Notes: generated from the sequence alone by a model not told the origin. DNA of 64,000 nucleotides from Eutreptiella sp. 'Long Island Sound 2002' (GCA_964036045.1 OZ038384.1:31911771-31975770); one strand, 5' to 3'; shown: positions 20,896-33,364, counted from the first letter of the stretch. Made by a program: numbers and translations.

Positions 20896-23053
20896 GGCAG
20901 CGGGGGCGTAGTTGGTCTTGAGGTCCTTGGTGTGCACTCGTTCAACTCAACGAACTGGTGGTGGTTGTTGAGGCGGGTGCTGCAGCACTGGATTGGGAGT
21001 GCGGCTGGTGCTGGTCAGCCAGTGGTTGTGGAGGTGGTTGACGCGTCCTTGCTGGTCGGCCGATGGGACTCCGGGTCGGCCGATGGGGCTGATGCAGGAG
21101 TCCTGGTCTGTGCACCTCTTTCACGGTCGCTGCGCGGTCAGGGCGATGCTCTGGACGGCGCTGCGGGCTCCGTGACGAACTCGGCGCTGTCGCTGGGCGG
21201 TGCTGCGAGCCGCTGCGCTGCGCTGCGAGCTGCTGCGCTGCGCTGCGAGCTGCGAGCTGCGAGCTGCTGCGACGCGCTGCTCGGGGTTGGTGGCCCCGAG
21301 TGGCACGCGAGGGCTCGGTAACCCCGCGGCGCTGAAACGCTTTTGACGCGTTCCCGTGGGGGGCCGGCCACGGGACGCTGCGGTGGACACGCACAAGTGA
21401 GCAGGCAGGCAAAGCACTACGCTCACAGGGGCATCAGTGCGCTCATGTCATGTGACAAAGCGTTTCAGGATCCTTGCCACTCTGCAACAAGGGAACGAAA
21501 GTATGTACAGCAACACATCAGGATATGTACACATGGGGTTAAGACTGGACTGGGGTAAGGGCATCACAGGACAATAGACACTCTATCCTAACTTGTATCC
21601 CAATCCCAGGTCCGACCCTCTCAGTGGCTGGTGGGGGCGGGGGCTCAAACACAACCCATGCCCTGCTCAGTCCGGACCCTGAAACCCTGCCAATGGGAGA
21701 GGTGTCCCGCCTAGCCACAGGCGAGTTCCTGGGAACCAAAAGGGCTCCAAGGTCAACCGACGATAGCCCCCTATGCTCCCTTAACGGCAGGTCCCAACTC
21801 CTCTCTGAGCCAGAGATATGGCCCCGCCATTATCACCCAGGAGTTGGTAGCTGAAAATGGGCTGTTTCAGCCCAAACTGAAATTAACTCAAAACTCTCCA
21901 AAATTGACCCCTCGTCGGGACCTGCCAGAGGTAGGGACGAGGCAACTGACCCTATGCCCTTGGAGTACGAACTCCCTGGAGCCCTCACCCAACCTGGTTC
22001 CCTCTGAGGTCCCGGCATCAGGGCTACACGGATTCGTCAAGTGGGGTCATGATGCCAAAATCACCAAAATTGGCGTTATTCCCACGCATGGTTCGCCCGG
22101 CCAAGGTAAGGCCAATGGCTCACAGGGTAGGAGGCAGGACCTGGGACTTATATCTGAGTGTACAACTTGAATTTAGGTCCAGGCTCCCTATGGGCTTAGA
22201 GAAATGGGGCCGCCAATTGACCACACGGAAGGGGGAAATTGGGGTCCCAAAATTGGGTCATTTTGGCTGCTTGAAATGAGCCAAAATTCGGTGTGCTCCC
22301 AATAGTATATCTCCACGCCGGCTTGGAGATCGGATCTGCCATTCCATACCCGATCCACCCGGAGTCCAACATAGACTCCCACGCCCTTGGCTCCCAAAGA
22401 TCTTCATGCTACTTGGCGTGGTGACGATCCCAACTGGGTCCACAAATGCAAAAATGGCAAAATTACCCACACTCATTTTGGGCTAGCACCTTAACGAAGG
22501 TGGCTCCGCTTCGCCCACGTGGTGCGTGGACCATGGGGACCATTACCCATAACACCCATGTCATATATGGTCCATTGGTCCATGCGTCCGGCGTGCACGA
22601 GGGTTAGAACATAGTGCACGGCGGGCAGCAAAAGTAGAAAATTGCTCAAAATGGCCAAAGACGCGCACACTCATGGTTGGGGCAAATGAGGCACATGCCC
22701 GACTTGGACTGGAGTGTGCCATAGGATTGGTGTCAAGTCATATGTGTCCAACATATCTTTTGGGCGTCGTCCAACTCCTCCGGTATTGGGAATGGCAGGG
22801 TCGCCAAGTGAGCCCATGATTTGGGATAGTCCCAAATCGCCAACATGGCGGCCACGGTATGCCAAGCCTAAGAGGAGTTATTCGCCGGGTCCAAGATATG
22901 TTGGGGACCGAAGTATGTACCCTCATAACATACTTGGGTCATGATGTCAATTGAGCGCAACGTTGAGATACACGGTCGCCACTTGACATCATGACGGGCC
23001 AAAAACGGCAAAATTGGCACAAGCACACACAAAAGTGCCTTGAAAGGTGCACA
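20896..23053. other. Non-coding region right of chromovirus-2
   Basis: It should contain the 5' untranslated region and 5' LTR of chromovirus-2. At 21180-21290 there is a low-complexity GCTGC/GAGCT repeat. From about 21400 the sequence is AT-richer and LTR-like in style, running into the duplicated module at 23054. I could not find a tRNA-complementary primer site or an LTR edge. No gene is seen. Confidence 0.45.
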
Positions 23054-25084
23054 ATTATATTATAATATCTTCGGCTTGGATCGTGCAATCACTTAATCCT
23101 TCTAAACACAATGACTTGACACCAATGACCTTCGATCCCACGTATGTGCTCCACTTGGGGCGCCTTGAAAGGTTACGAGCGCTACTTGCCAAGTGGGCAC
23201 ATGAAATTATGGAAAATTGCAAAACACATGCCTTGCTCCCAACGCATCGCTTCGGGATCACCACACAAGCTTCCCTTCACGAAGGTTAGGCTTGCTATTG
23301 ATCGTAGGGAGTATGGAGAAGGGGCTTGCACAATATGAGGTCCATTGGCGGGTTTGTCGTGGAGCGATGGACCCGCCAAATGGGCACGCAATACAACACA
23401 TGGCACATACCACATATTGCTCAAAAGGTAGCTCCCCCCACGATATGTCATGCCCCTCCAAGGGCATAACTTTGTGTCAATCGCTCATAGGAACTCAAGG
23501 AGAGTTCCTATGCAACACCAACACTTGCGCGCTACACTCGAGAGTTATCTTAATGCACGCAATGTCATGGCCAAAGAGTTATAACGCAAACTCTACCCTC
23601 TAGACCATGATCCATTACACTAGCGTGCACGTGTGGAAACGCAAGGCATATAATGCTTCCTAAATTACGTCGGGAGTATTGTGAATACATCCCACGTTTC
23701 CTTATCGTCAATACTCGCAAGCGGCATGAGATATGACCCTCACAAGTGGCCTCACGAATCAACTTTGTTTTGCCCATATCTCTGAGTCAAATGGAGGGCA
23801 AGATAAAAGGAAAGTTGATTCGTGCATAGGGAAGCACGTAGGTCCACTCGAAAGAGGTCAAATCAAGTGCGGGGATGTCGAAGTCGAAAATCCGATTTCG
23901 ACATCCTGAAAAATTCGGATTAAGGTTGCGAGTGTAAGATGTGAAAATTGCGGAAGCATCCATGCAGTTCCTGAAGGCTTTGGAGCCTTCGTGACGGATT
24001 GCGTTAAAATTTCCATTATAAACAGTTAAACTGGCGGTTACGGTAAAGTCGCGATCCAACCGCCAGCAGTCAAAACAGTGAATATCAGAACGGAAGCGTA
24101 AGAATTGACGGAAACAATATGAAAATAAAACCCTGTTGATTCCTGATATTCTGATACACAAATCTCCGCTGGCGGTGCATCGGTTGCCGATGCGGGGCTT
24201 TACGGCACGGAACACGCTCCCGCCGGGCTCGCACCGGGCGTCAACGGGCGCCTACCGTACATGGGGTTAGTAGACCGGAGACCGGTCTTCCCTTCCGTAC
24301 TTGGGGTTAGTGGACCGGAGACCGGTTGTATGCCGTAACCTAGCCATGGGGTTCTGGGTACCGCTTCACTACGCAATCAACAAAAGCTTCATATATCCGT
24401 GCCATACCTCCCTCACAGGCCAAGGCCTAGGCCTCCAGAAGAGATCGCCCCCGATAGCTGGCAGGAGTACTCCCCCGGGTGGAATCGCGACCTATCATAC
24501 CTCTACGACTGGAACACCGGCTCCTCCTCGTGGGAACCCAACCTGGAATAACGCGTTAAGCTCTGCTCTTGGATGCCGCCGAGCTGACGACCTCGCCACC
24601 GTCGTCCCTTCTTCACCATAAGGGGCCCATACATTTCGTGACTCAGCGGTCTCAGTAAGCAGGCCAGCCTATTACCCACTGTCTGTTTTCTTTGACCCCG
24701 AGACAATGTCACCCTTCTATTTCGGCAACTCACCAAAAACCTTGAGTTTTGCTCACGTGCAACGAGAGTCGGCTTCTGAGGTTTTCCCCTAGAGGTGAAA
24801 CAGCAAGGGTTGCGAAACTCTTCAGGGCATCAACTGCCTAGCTGTCCGGCCTCCCACAGTTTTTTGTATTTTTTTACCTTTTGAAACCTTGTAAAGAAGG
24901 TCCCTACCAGGACCGGCCCCTGCTGTACCCCTTCCACCATTTCCTGTCACTCCTATGGTCTTGCTTCTCACCAGGTTCTGCATGATCTTGCCCTATCCTG
25001 CTCATTTTCCCACAAAAAATAGTAAAATATGGCTCCTTCACACAAGTCCTGATCCCTTGCAATAACCAAGTCCCAAGTACAATA
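23054..25084 (+). repeat. LTR-related duplicated module, copy 2
   Basis: Counterpart of 1-2031 with segment B (23286-24343) in the LTR-consistent orientation. Near 24220-24330 a unit containing GGGGTTAGT and GACCGGAGACCGGT occurs twice. Block 24344-24891 is conserved in both copies directly before the LTR-like start at 24892. It could be the short internal region of a non-autonomous element, but I see no primer site. No gene. Confidence 0.85.
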
Positions 25085-27013
25085 GCTCCAAGCCAAATGA
25101 TCCACACTGAGGGCTTCCAAGGGTGTTTGAGGTCCCGCGTTGACACTCAACAACTCCTTTCAACACGCCGGTCGTCTCACGGTGCACACGGAGACACAGG
25201 CGTTGGGCATGTACATAGAATTGCACCAAAACCAATAAAGAAGCCCTGAAATTGGCATATGAACACAAATCAAGCAAAATTGGGGAAAGATGGAAACATA
25301 CACAATCACAGCCATAGACCCCTCATTCCCTGGACTCAGGATCTTCCCTTGACTCACCAACATGATGCCCTAAACCAAGTCAAATAAGATGGCTAAATGC
25401 CATGTGTCAAAAGTCACTACACAAACCCCAAAAATGTGTTCACTCCCAAGCCTCTAAATCCTAGCCCAATAGGGGAGGTGTCGCGTAATGGCCTAGAGTG
25501 GCACTCAGGACCATGCCCTACCCTGACATAACTTTGGTTGGACTTGGAGTCGATTGAGCTTGCATAATTGCCCCATGAAGATGACCTCACAACATAGCAA
25601 AATTAGGCAAGTCACACCATAGTGCCCAAAATTCAATTATATACTCAAAAATGCATACGGCAAGTATTCAAATGCTCCATGCATGTGTCAAACTTGAAAG
25701 TAATATACAAGGGTGATATATACCAAAGGTCCATGCCCAAGAATATTCCAACATTGGCTCCCGAACCCCTCCAGATATATACATGCCATGCCTCACAAGT
25801 CAACTCACGAATTTGAGACCTAATTTTGTGAGCCCTCTTGTGCCACGCCAAAGTGACCCCGTGATCCGGCATATGGTGAGGTGCAACGACAAAGCATATG
25901 CCAACATGTAAGCAACATACCATAGTTCACGGATCTCTAGGCCCTTTACCGTTAGCCGACCAGTTTAGCACATAAAATACAAAAATGAGCATAAAATGAG
26001 GCAAAAAACATGCAAATATTGCCAAATTCAAAGCAATCACAATAGTATATAACTTCGCTCACCCATGGTATCAACATATGGTTCAACACACTATTGCTTG
26101 GAACCATTTGTGAACAATCCTCCCACTTGGATCAACAAATGGACGCATGAAGACACCTTCGAACCTCCTCACGACACGCACCATGAAAATGGGAAAATGG
26201 ATAATGGCGCTTGTGGGTCGCACCGTAAGCCTTCCCACGTGCACTATATGTGCGGTAGACTTAGTCTAGCGCTATGCAGCACACCATTAGGACATGGGCA
26301 AAGCCTTTGCCACGTGCGACTCCATGTATCTTCCTACAACCGGAGATATATAAAATGGGCGTGAGCATAGCAAATCACATACCATGCATATAACACATAC
26401 CCTCAAAAGAGGCTCCCACCATGGTATGTTATGACCCCCCATGGCCATAGCTTCACGTTAAAAATACGTAGGAACCCAAGGAAAGTTTCTATGCAACACC
26501 AACACTCGTGCGGTACACTCGAAACCCATATTAGAATATTCGGTATCATGGTCCAAGAGTTGTAAAGCACTTTCTACCCTCTTGACCATGATCCTTTGAT
26601 ACCACGGGCAGGTGTGCATACCAAGGGCGTTTGACGCTCCCTAAATTAAGTTGAGACCAAGGCGGTTCCAACCCAAGTCTCAAAATTGGAATTCCTCGCA
26701 GTGGGCCGGAGATCTGACTTTTCAAAGTGGTCTCACGAATCAATTTTGTTTCGCCTATATCTCCAAGAAAAATGAAGGAGACAACAAAAGGAAGGTTGAT
26801 TCGTGATCGGGGAAAAATGTACGACCACTCGAAATTCATCATATCCAGTGTGGCGACCTGGAAATCGAAAATCCGATTCTGAATGACTGAAAAAATCGGA
26901 TTAATTTTGCGAGTATATAACATGAAAATTGCGGAAGCAACAAACCTTTTTCTGATGAAATCTGACCCTTCATCGGGGTTTCCGCTAAAATATCTGGAAA
27001 TAACAGTTAACCA
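24892..27013 (-). mobile_element. Diverged chromovirus LTR (truncated)
   Basis: Follows the left LTR of chromovirus-1 (49644 to about 51680) in order and orientation, with many substitutions and some gaps. It starts with the shared TAAAGAAGGTCCC edge and stops at GTTAACCA, about 320 bp short of the LTR end. Probably a solo or partial LTR of a sister family. Non-coding. Confidence 0.7.
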
Positions 27014-27137
27014 TGAAGCCGGTTCGGACCCCCGTGGTCTTCTTTGGGTCACTTGGGGTGTGTATCTATGGGCCGGCAAGCCGCCATTGGCTGATATCAT
27101 ACTCTCCATTTCCGCCTGACCTAACCTGATGTGATAG
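27014..27137 (+). mobile_element. LTR terminus in opposite orientation, first part
   Basis: Begins exactly with TGAAGCCGG, the TG end of the chromovirus-1 LTR, read on the plus strand. It is interrupted after ATAG by the element at 27138-29460 and resumes at 29465. Confidence 0.75.
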
Positions 27138-28119
27138 TGAAGCGGAATCGGTAACGATCCCCGCGTTTGCACTTTTGTAGCAGAGCTTAGCGTCGCGAAG
27201 GCTTCTGGCGCATAGCGCGAAGTCACACAAATGACGCAATTCATCGTCAGGAGATTGACTGAAGGCAGCCAATTGCTGCCGTTACGTGTTTTTATTTGGC
27301 ATTTATTTTTTATATAGTTAAATTCTGTAGCCCAATATATACGATTTGCGTCGTGTATGTTAATTCTGTTTGTTACGGAATCTGTTTGTCGTTGACGTTC
27401 AGGTTCGTGTCATATGGGATCGTCAAAGGTTCTCAGACTTATTTGTAGGCCGGCACTGGCCTGAACGCCGCATCCCTCGTCCTGGGGCAGCATGCCAGGG
27501 CATCGTGGACGCAGAGTACGCCCTCGTTGAGGGCCAAAGGTGTGGAATACGCCGGTGGCGCTTAGCATCGTGGCAAGAGCGCCCTCGTTGAGGGCCTACG
27601 GCTACTGGCCTATGGCGCTCAGCATCGTGGAAGCTGAAAACTGGAAGGTCTCAGCCTATGATGGATTCAATGAAGAAACCCTCGATACAGGTTAGACCCC
27701 CTGTGGGTTTGGTGCGCTGCGTTTGCTATTGGGTGCCAGCAAGGCTTGGACGATCCAAGGGTTTGTATCTTTGCAGGAGCAGCAGGATATTTCATTATTA
27801 AAATCAGTCTGTGCTCAGCTTTTCTCACGTGAAAGCAAGGCAGGACCAAGAGTGCGGCGGCAAAGAATGCAAAACCAAGGGATCAGCATTTGTTTTTCTC
27901 ACGTCAAAGCGAAGCAAGGCTTGTTTTTCTCACGTCAAAGCAAAGCAAGGCCAAGACAAGCTGGTATAGCAAAATGGCAGACAAAACAGTGGATCAAGAA
28001 AGGGAAAATCAGTGCAAGGCAGAGATTTTCAAGATCAAAGAAACAAGTTCAGCGCAGTGTCCCGTGGGTCTCAAGGGACGAAGGCCTCACGCTCCGCGAG
28101 GCCCCACGGTACCGCTTTA
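27138..28119 (+). repeat. 5' LTR of the compact element
   Basis: About 982 bp, nearly identical to 28476-29460. It includes internal near-repeats: two CGCCCTCGTTGAGGGC-type units (near 27520 and 27580) and two TTTTTCTCACGTCAAAGC units (near 27893 and 27929). Confidence 0.8.
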
Positions 28120-28475
28120 AAATAAGTCTGAAGGAGCGTCTAGCCGCCTTAGACGCGTCCGATCATGTGTTGCAAGCAGCCGCATGTGGAGTGGACAACA
28201 AAACTGAAGATTCCCGAATCCTTCGAGGGGTACACGTTCCGTGCCAGCGTGTACGAAGTATGGGTGCTCCCGACCATGGTCCACAGTTACAACGCGTGGT
28301 GAAGAAAGGTGCACAAGACCAGCATCGGTGCTGCACGGAAGCCATGATGCGTCGGAGGAGACAACGTCGAAGCAGGCCTTCGTTCAACCTTCGAGGTCTC
28401 AGCGAGAGTCGCCAAGTAACGTTGGAGAAGCCCGTCTTCGCGGCCGGCAACCTGGCTAAGCTCTTAGGAGGGGCG

Positions 28476-29460
28476 TGAAGCGGAATCGGTAACGATCCCC
28501 GCGTTTGCACTTTTGTAGCAGAGCTTAGCGTCGCGAAGGCTTCTGGCGCATAGCGCGAAGTCACACAAATGACGCAATTCATCGTCAGGAGATTGACTGA
28601 AGGCAGCCAATTGCTGCCGTTACGTGTTTTTATTTGGCATTTATTTTTTATATAGTTAAATTCTGTAGCTTAATGTATACGATTTGCGTCGTGTATGTTA
28701 ATTCTGTTTGTTACGGAATCTGTTTGTCGTTGACGTTCAGGTTCGTGTCATATGGGAGGACCATCAAAGGTTCTCAGACTTATTTGTAGGCCGGCACTGG
28801 CCTGAACGCCGCATCCCTCGTCCTGGGGCAGCATGCCAGGGCATCGTGGACGCAGAGTACGCCCTCGTTGAGGGCCAAAGGTGTGGAATACGCCGGTGGC
28901 GCTTAGCATCGTGGCAAGAGCGCCCTGGTTGAGGGCCTACGGCTACTGGCCTATGGCGCTCAGCATCGTGGAAGCTGAAAACTGGAGGGTCTCAGCCTAT
29001 GATGGATTCAATGAAGAAACCCTCGATACAAGTTAGACCTCCTGTGGGTTTGGTGCGCTGCGTTTGCTATTGGGTGCCAGCAAGGCTTGGACGATCCAAG
29101 GGTTTGTATCTTTGCAGGAGCAGCAGGATATTTTATTATTAAAATCAGTCTGTGGTCAGCTTTTCTCACGTGAAAGCAAGGCAGGACCAAGAGTGCGGCG
29201 GCAAAGAATGCAAAACCAAGGGATCAGCATTTGTTTTTCTCACGTCAAAGCGAAGCAAGGCTTGTTTTTCTCACGTCAAAGCAGAGCAAGGCCAAGACAA
29301 GCTGGTATAGCAAAATGGCAGACAAAACAGTGGATCAAGAAAGGGAAAATCAGTGCAAGGCAGAGAGTTTCAAGATCAAAGAAACAAGTTCAGCGCAGCG
29401 TCCCTTGGGTCTCAAGGGTCGAAGGCCTCACGCTCCGCGAGGCCCCACGGTACCGCTTCA
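28476..29460 (+). repeat. 3' LTR of the compact element
   Basis: 985 bp with intact TG and CA ends. The few differences from the 5' LTR imply a fairly recent insertion, younger than the LTR it interrupts. Confidence 0.8.
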
Positions 29461-29464
29461 ATAG

Positions 29465-29562
29465 TGTGATAGGCTTGGCCATTCCAGCTTTGAGCGGCCA
29501 TATTCAATACTGAGGCGCCGCCGGCTGAGATTTATATATCAAAATATCAGGAATCAACAGGG
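29465..29562 (+). mobile_element. LTR terminus in opposite orientation, second part
   Basis: Continues 27014-27137 and matches the reverse complement of the LTR segment around 51780-51880. The match stops at about 29562 after AATCAACAGG. Confidence 0.7.
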
Positions 29563-29639
29563 AGCCGCTCCTGCGCGCCGCCTTTTTATGCGTAGGAATT
29601 TCTTGATTTAAAAATCGAGAGATGACTATAATTTTTTTT

Positions 29640-29767
29640 AAAAATGTGCTTCTGACTGGGCGAAGGCTGGTCCTCCCTGCACAATCCGTGCAGATCGTGT
29701 GTCCACAAGGCAGAACTGAAGTGTTCAACAGAAAGCAGTAGCACAGAATGCAGTGAAAGTTCTTCAT
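29640..29767 (-). pseudogene. RING-finger-like fragment
   Basis: From an ATG at 29767 the frame reads FHCILC, eleven residues later CGHTIC, then TDC. This gives the first six ligands of a C3HC4 RING: CX2C, C, H, CX2C. The last CX2C pair is absent, so the finger is incomplete. RING domains act in ubiquitin ligases. It may be a captured host exon, a decayed gene, or chance in Cys-rich translation; the spacing and CGH motif favour the first two. Confidence 0.35.
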
Positions 29768-30343
29768 CGCGGCTTCCACAATGTAGAGAAAGACGCACAA
29801 CCAGAAAAAATAAAGCGAAAAATCGAATTTTCCGACCTCAGAAACCCCCACATAAATTTTACGCCGCTGTTTGGCGAGGTTGCAAAATTTAGGACACACA
29901 CAGAAAAAGAAGAACAACAGAGTCGCGACGGCGACGAAGTTGAGCGTTGCTTGCCCCAAAACACCTAGCAAAGTGCGTGACCTAGGCGCTAGGGACTTGT
30001 GCACGCTCCAACAACAAGGAAGAGGAATAGAGGCGAACACCAAGAGCAAGCGTGCCGCGAAGACGAAGGAAATGCACGTTGCGTGCTCCAAACCACCTAG
30101 CAATGTGCGTGCCATAGGAGCTAGGCGGCTTGTGCGCGTCAACAACGCACAAAGAGCACACAAGGGGGAAGGAAGGACAAATAAATAGCAAGAGACAAGG
30201 TTGCAGGGACACCACGCGCAAACACAAGGGAGACATGCAAGCATTAAACAAACACGCCAACACACGGGAGACGAAAAAAAAAAACATTGAGACCGCTAAC
30301 CGATGAGCTAGAAACAAATACCCCCATGTATGCATTAAGTCAC

Positions 30344-30544
30344 ACTTACTCTTGGGCGTGGCAAAAAACAAAGAGTCCAAGACAAAGGGCAAAAGTAACA
30401 GGAGGGGAATGCATTAAGCAAAAACGCTTACTCTTGGGCGTCACAAAAAACAAAGAGTCCGTACGCCGTTGAGTAAGTAGTGTGCCGCCAAGCAAGCAAT
30501 AAGACACGCTTACTCTTGGGCGTCGCAAAAAACAAAGAGTCCAT
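30344..30544 (+). repeat. Motif of about 36 bp in three copies
   Basis: CTTACTCTTGGGCGT followed by AAAAAACAAAGAGTCC occurs near 30344, 30424 and 30507, spaced about 80 bp, with different sequence in between. Confidence 0.75.
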
Positions 30545-31257
30545 GACATGACGAATAAGTAGCATAGCATGCCATGAATGCATAAAGCAAGCACGCCTAA
30601 GCAAGGACGACGCCAAAAAAGCAATGAGGCCAAGACAGGACAAAAAAGAAAGACACAATAGGAAACCGGACACCGTAGGCAGGAATGCAAGTGGTGAGTT
30701 CGCCGCGGCGTCCCCCACGGTGTCTACACGTGAAGACACACATAAATGGCGTGCGGCAGGAGTGCAAAAAGAATGAATGAATGGGTGATGAGAATGGTGG
30801 CAAATTGCATGCGTAGGAGTAGGAGCTTGTGTGCGTGCCCCAAACAAACAAAAGAGGAGAGGACAAGAGGTAGGCAAATGCAACACAAAGTGCATGCGAC
30901 AAGGGACTGGACGAAAGGAGGAACAATGCACGAGAACAAAGGCAGGAAAGGGAGAAGAAGAATAAACGTGTGTGCCCGCCCCAAAACATAGCAACATGCG
31001 CGCGTAGACGCTAGGAGCTTGAGTGCGTGCCCCAGCAAAGCGACCACAAAGGGGGAGATAGGGAGCAGGGGAAGAGAGGACCGGGGGCGGAGAGGGAGGG
31101 GAAGGGGCGGGGAAAGCAAAGCGGGGCGGGAAGAGCGGGGGAGGAGCAACGACGATGGGCGTGCGACAAAAAAAAACAACAACAAAACAAACAAAACACC
31201 AAAGCACCGGGCACGCAAACACCGAAGTCAGCAAGGAGAGAAAGAAACATGAAGCCC

Positions 31258-32850
31258 CGGATTGGAGCATCCGGGGGGAGTGGGAGCACGGCCCGAGCCC
31301 CCGGACTGGATCGTCCGGGGGCGAACCCGGTGCCACGGACTGGAGCGTCCGAGGCAACGGGGAGAATACGACAAAAAGACGCCCCGGAATGGAGCTATCG
31401 GGGCGGAATGAAGCACAGCGATAGCCCCCCGGACTGGATCGTCCGGGGGTGAACCCGGCGCCACGGACTGGAGCGTCCGAGGCGGCGGAGAGAGTACGAC
31501 AAAAAGACCCCCCGGATTGGAGCAACCGGGGAGGAATGAAGCACGGCGCTAGCCCCCGGACTGGATCGTCCGGGGGTGAACACGGTGCCGCGGACTGGAG
31601 CGTCCGAGGCAACGGAGAGAATACGATAAAAACACGCCCCGGATCGGAGCATCCGGCGCGGAAAAAGCACGGCACTAGCCCCAGGACTGGATGGTCCAGG
31701 GGTGAACCCGGTGACACGGACTGGAGCGTCCGAGCCAGCGGAGAGAATATGACAAAAGGACGCCCCTGATTGGAGCATCCGGGGCGGAATGAAGCACGGC
31801 GCTAGCCCCCGGACTGGATCGTCCGGGGGTGAACCCGCTGCCGCGGACTGGAGCGTCCGGGGCAACGGAGGGAATACGATGAAAAGACCCCCCGGACTGG
31901 AGCGTCCGAGGCAACGGAGAGAATACGATAAAACGACGGCCCGGTTTGGAGCATCCGGGGCGGAAAGAAGCACGGCACTAGCCCCCGGACTGGATCTTCC
32001 GGGGGTGAACCCGGTCTCCGGACTGGAGCGTCCGAGGCACCGGAGAGAATACGATAAAAAGACGGCCAGGATTGGAGCACCCAGGGCGGAAAGAGGCACG
32101 GCACTAGCCCCCGGACTGGATCGTCCCGGGGTGAAACCGGTGCCACGGACTGTAGCGTCCGGGGCAACGGAGAGAATACGATAAAAAGACGCCCCGGATC
32201 GGAGCATCCGGGGCGGCATGAAGCACGGCGCTAGCCCCCGGACTGGATCGTCCGGGGGTGAACCCGGTGCCACGGACTGGAGCGTCCGAGGCAACGGAGA
32301 TAATACGACAAAATGACGGCCCGGATTGGAGCATCCGGGGCGGAAAGAGGCACGGCACAAGCCCCCGGACTGGATCGTCCGGGGGTGAACCCGGCGCCAC
32401 GGACTGGAACGTCCGAGGCAACGGAGAGAATACGACAAAAAGACTCCCAGGAGTGGAGCATCCAGGGCGGAGTGGGGCACAACCCGGGCCCCCGGACTGG
32501 ATTGTCCAGGGGAGAACCCGGTACTACGGACTGGAGCGTCCAAGGCAAAGGAGAGAATACGATTAAAAGGCGCCCCTGAATGGAGCATCCGAGACGGAAC
32601 GAAGCACGGCACTAGCCCCCGGACTGGATCTTCATGGGTGAACCCGGTGCCATGGGATGGGGCGTCCGAGGCAACGGAAAGAAGAAGACAGAAAGACGCC
32701 CCGGATTGGAGCATCCGGGGCGGAATGAAGCACGGCCCGAGCCCCCGGACTGGATCGTCCGGGGGTGAACCCGGTGCCAAGGACTGGAGCGTCCAGGGCA
32801 ACAGAGGGAATACGGCAAAAAGTCCGGGGGTGCGCCCGGTGCCGCGGACT
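31258..32850 (+). repeat. Minisatellite of about 127-bp monomers with three hairpins each
   Basis: About thirteen head-to-tail monomers. Each contains three inverted-repeat units with a six-base loop TGGATC or TGGAGC: stem CCCCGGAC/GTCCGGGG, stem CGGAC/GTCCG and stem GCCCCGGAT/ATCCGGGGC. Both arms change together between unit types. Between them lie GAACCCGGTGCCA, GAGAATACGA and GAAGCACGGC linkers. One monomer near 31880 is partial. The same units recur at 45300-45720. Long open frames on the minus strand here are by-products of the repeat. Confidence 0.9.
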
Positions 32851-33364
32851 GGAACATCCGGGGACGCAGCGGCCCGGGAATGGAAGGTCCGGGGCAGCAA
32901 ACAAGGAGAAGGAGACGGCGGCGGAGCAACACGGAGAGGAGAACAAGAACAAGAGCAAGGAACAGAAGGCAGAGGACAAGAAGGAGAGAAGACGCGAAGC
33001 GGGAGGAGAAAGAGCAAGAGGGGAGAAGGAGAAGAAGGGGAGGCGGATGGGCACATGGGCACATGGGCACATGGAGCCCGGACCGGAAGGACCAGAGCGG
33101 AGGGGACACGATGGTCGAAAGGAGAGGTAAGAGCAAGGAGAGGTGGGGAGAGAGGACAAGGAGGACACGAGCCAGGGGAAAGAAGAGAAGGAGAGGTCGA
33201 AAGAGCGGACTAACACAGACGGAGACACGAATGCGGATGCCAGAGGACGAGAAGGCGACGGAAGAAAAAAGCAGGAGGGCGGTCACGGAGAGCATGCACA
33301 AGAACAAGCGAGGATGAGGGAGGGGGATAGGAAGCAAGCGAGGAGCACACAGCGAGCACGCGCA

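Larger units (their letters stand above)
27138..29460 (+). mobile_element. Compact non-autonomous LTR retrotransposon (TRIM/LARD-like)
   Basis: Two direct terminal repeats of about 985 bp surround an internal region of only 356 bp (28120-28475). LTR ends are TGAAGCGG and CCGCTTCA. The host LTR is cleanly split with ATAG duplicated (27134-27137 and 29461-29464). A purine tract (AGGAGGGG) lies just before the second LTR, which sets plus-strand polarity. No coding domain is recognised in the internal region. The right end of LTR 1 reads CGCTTTA instead of CGCTTCA. Confidence 0.8.
29563..31257. other. Mostly non-coding; carries a RING-like scrap and a short repeat
   Basis: Moderate GC, no transposon domain recognised. 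Notable items are the RING-like fragment (29640-29767) and the triplicated motif at 30344-30544. Open frames here are short, or low-complexity on the C-rich strand. Confidence 0.5.

Noticed and set aside
28120-28475. Possible coding remnant in the interior of the compact LTR element
   Set aside because: Short frames in all phases, no match to Gag or Pol motifs that I can recognise.
31395-33062. Long open frame (555 codons) on the minus strand
   Set aside because: It lies in the hairpin minisatellite; the 127-bp period rotates the frame and the open length only reflects lack of TAA/TAG/TGA in the C-rich strand.
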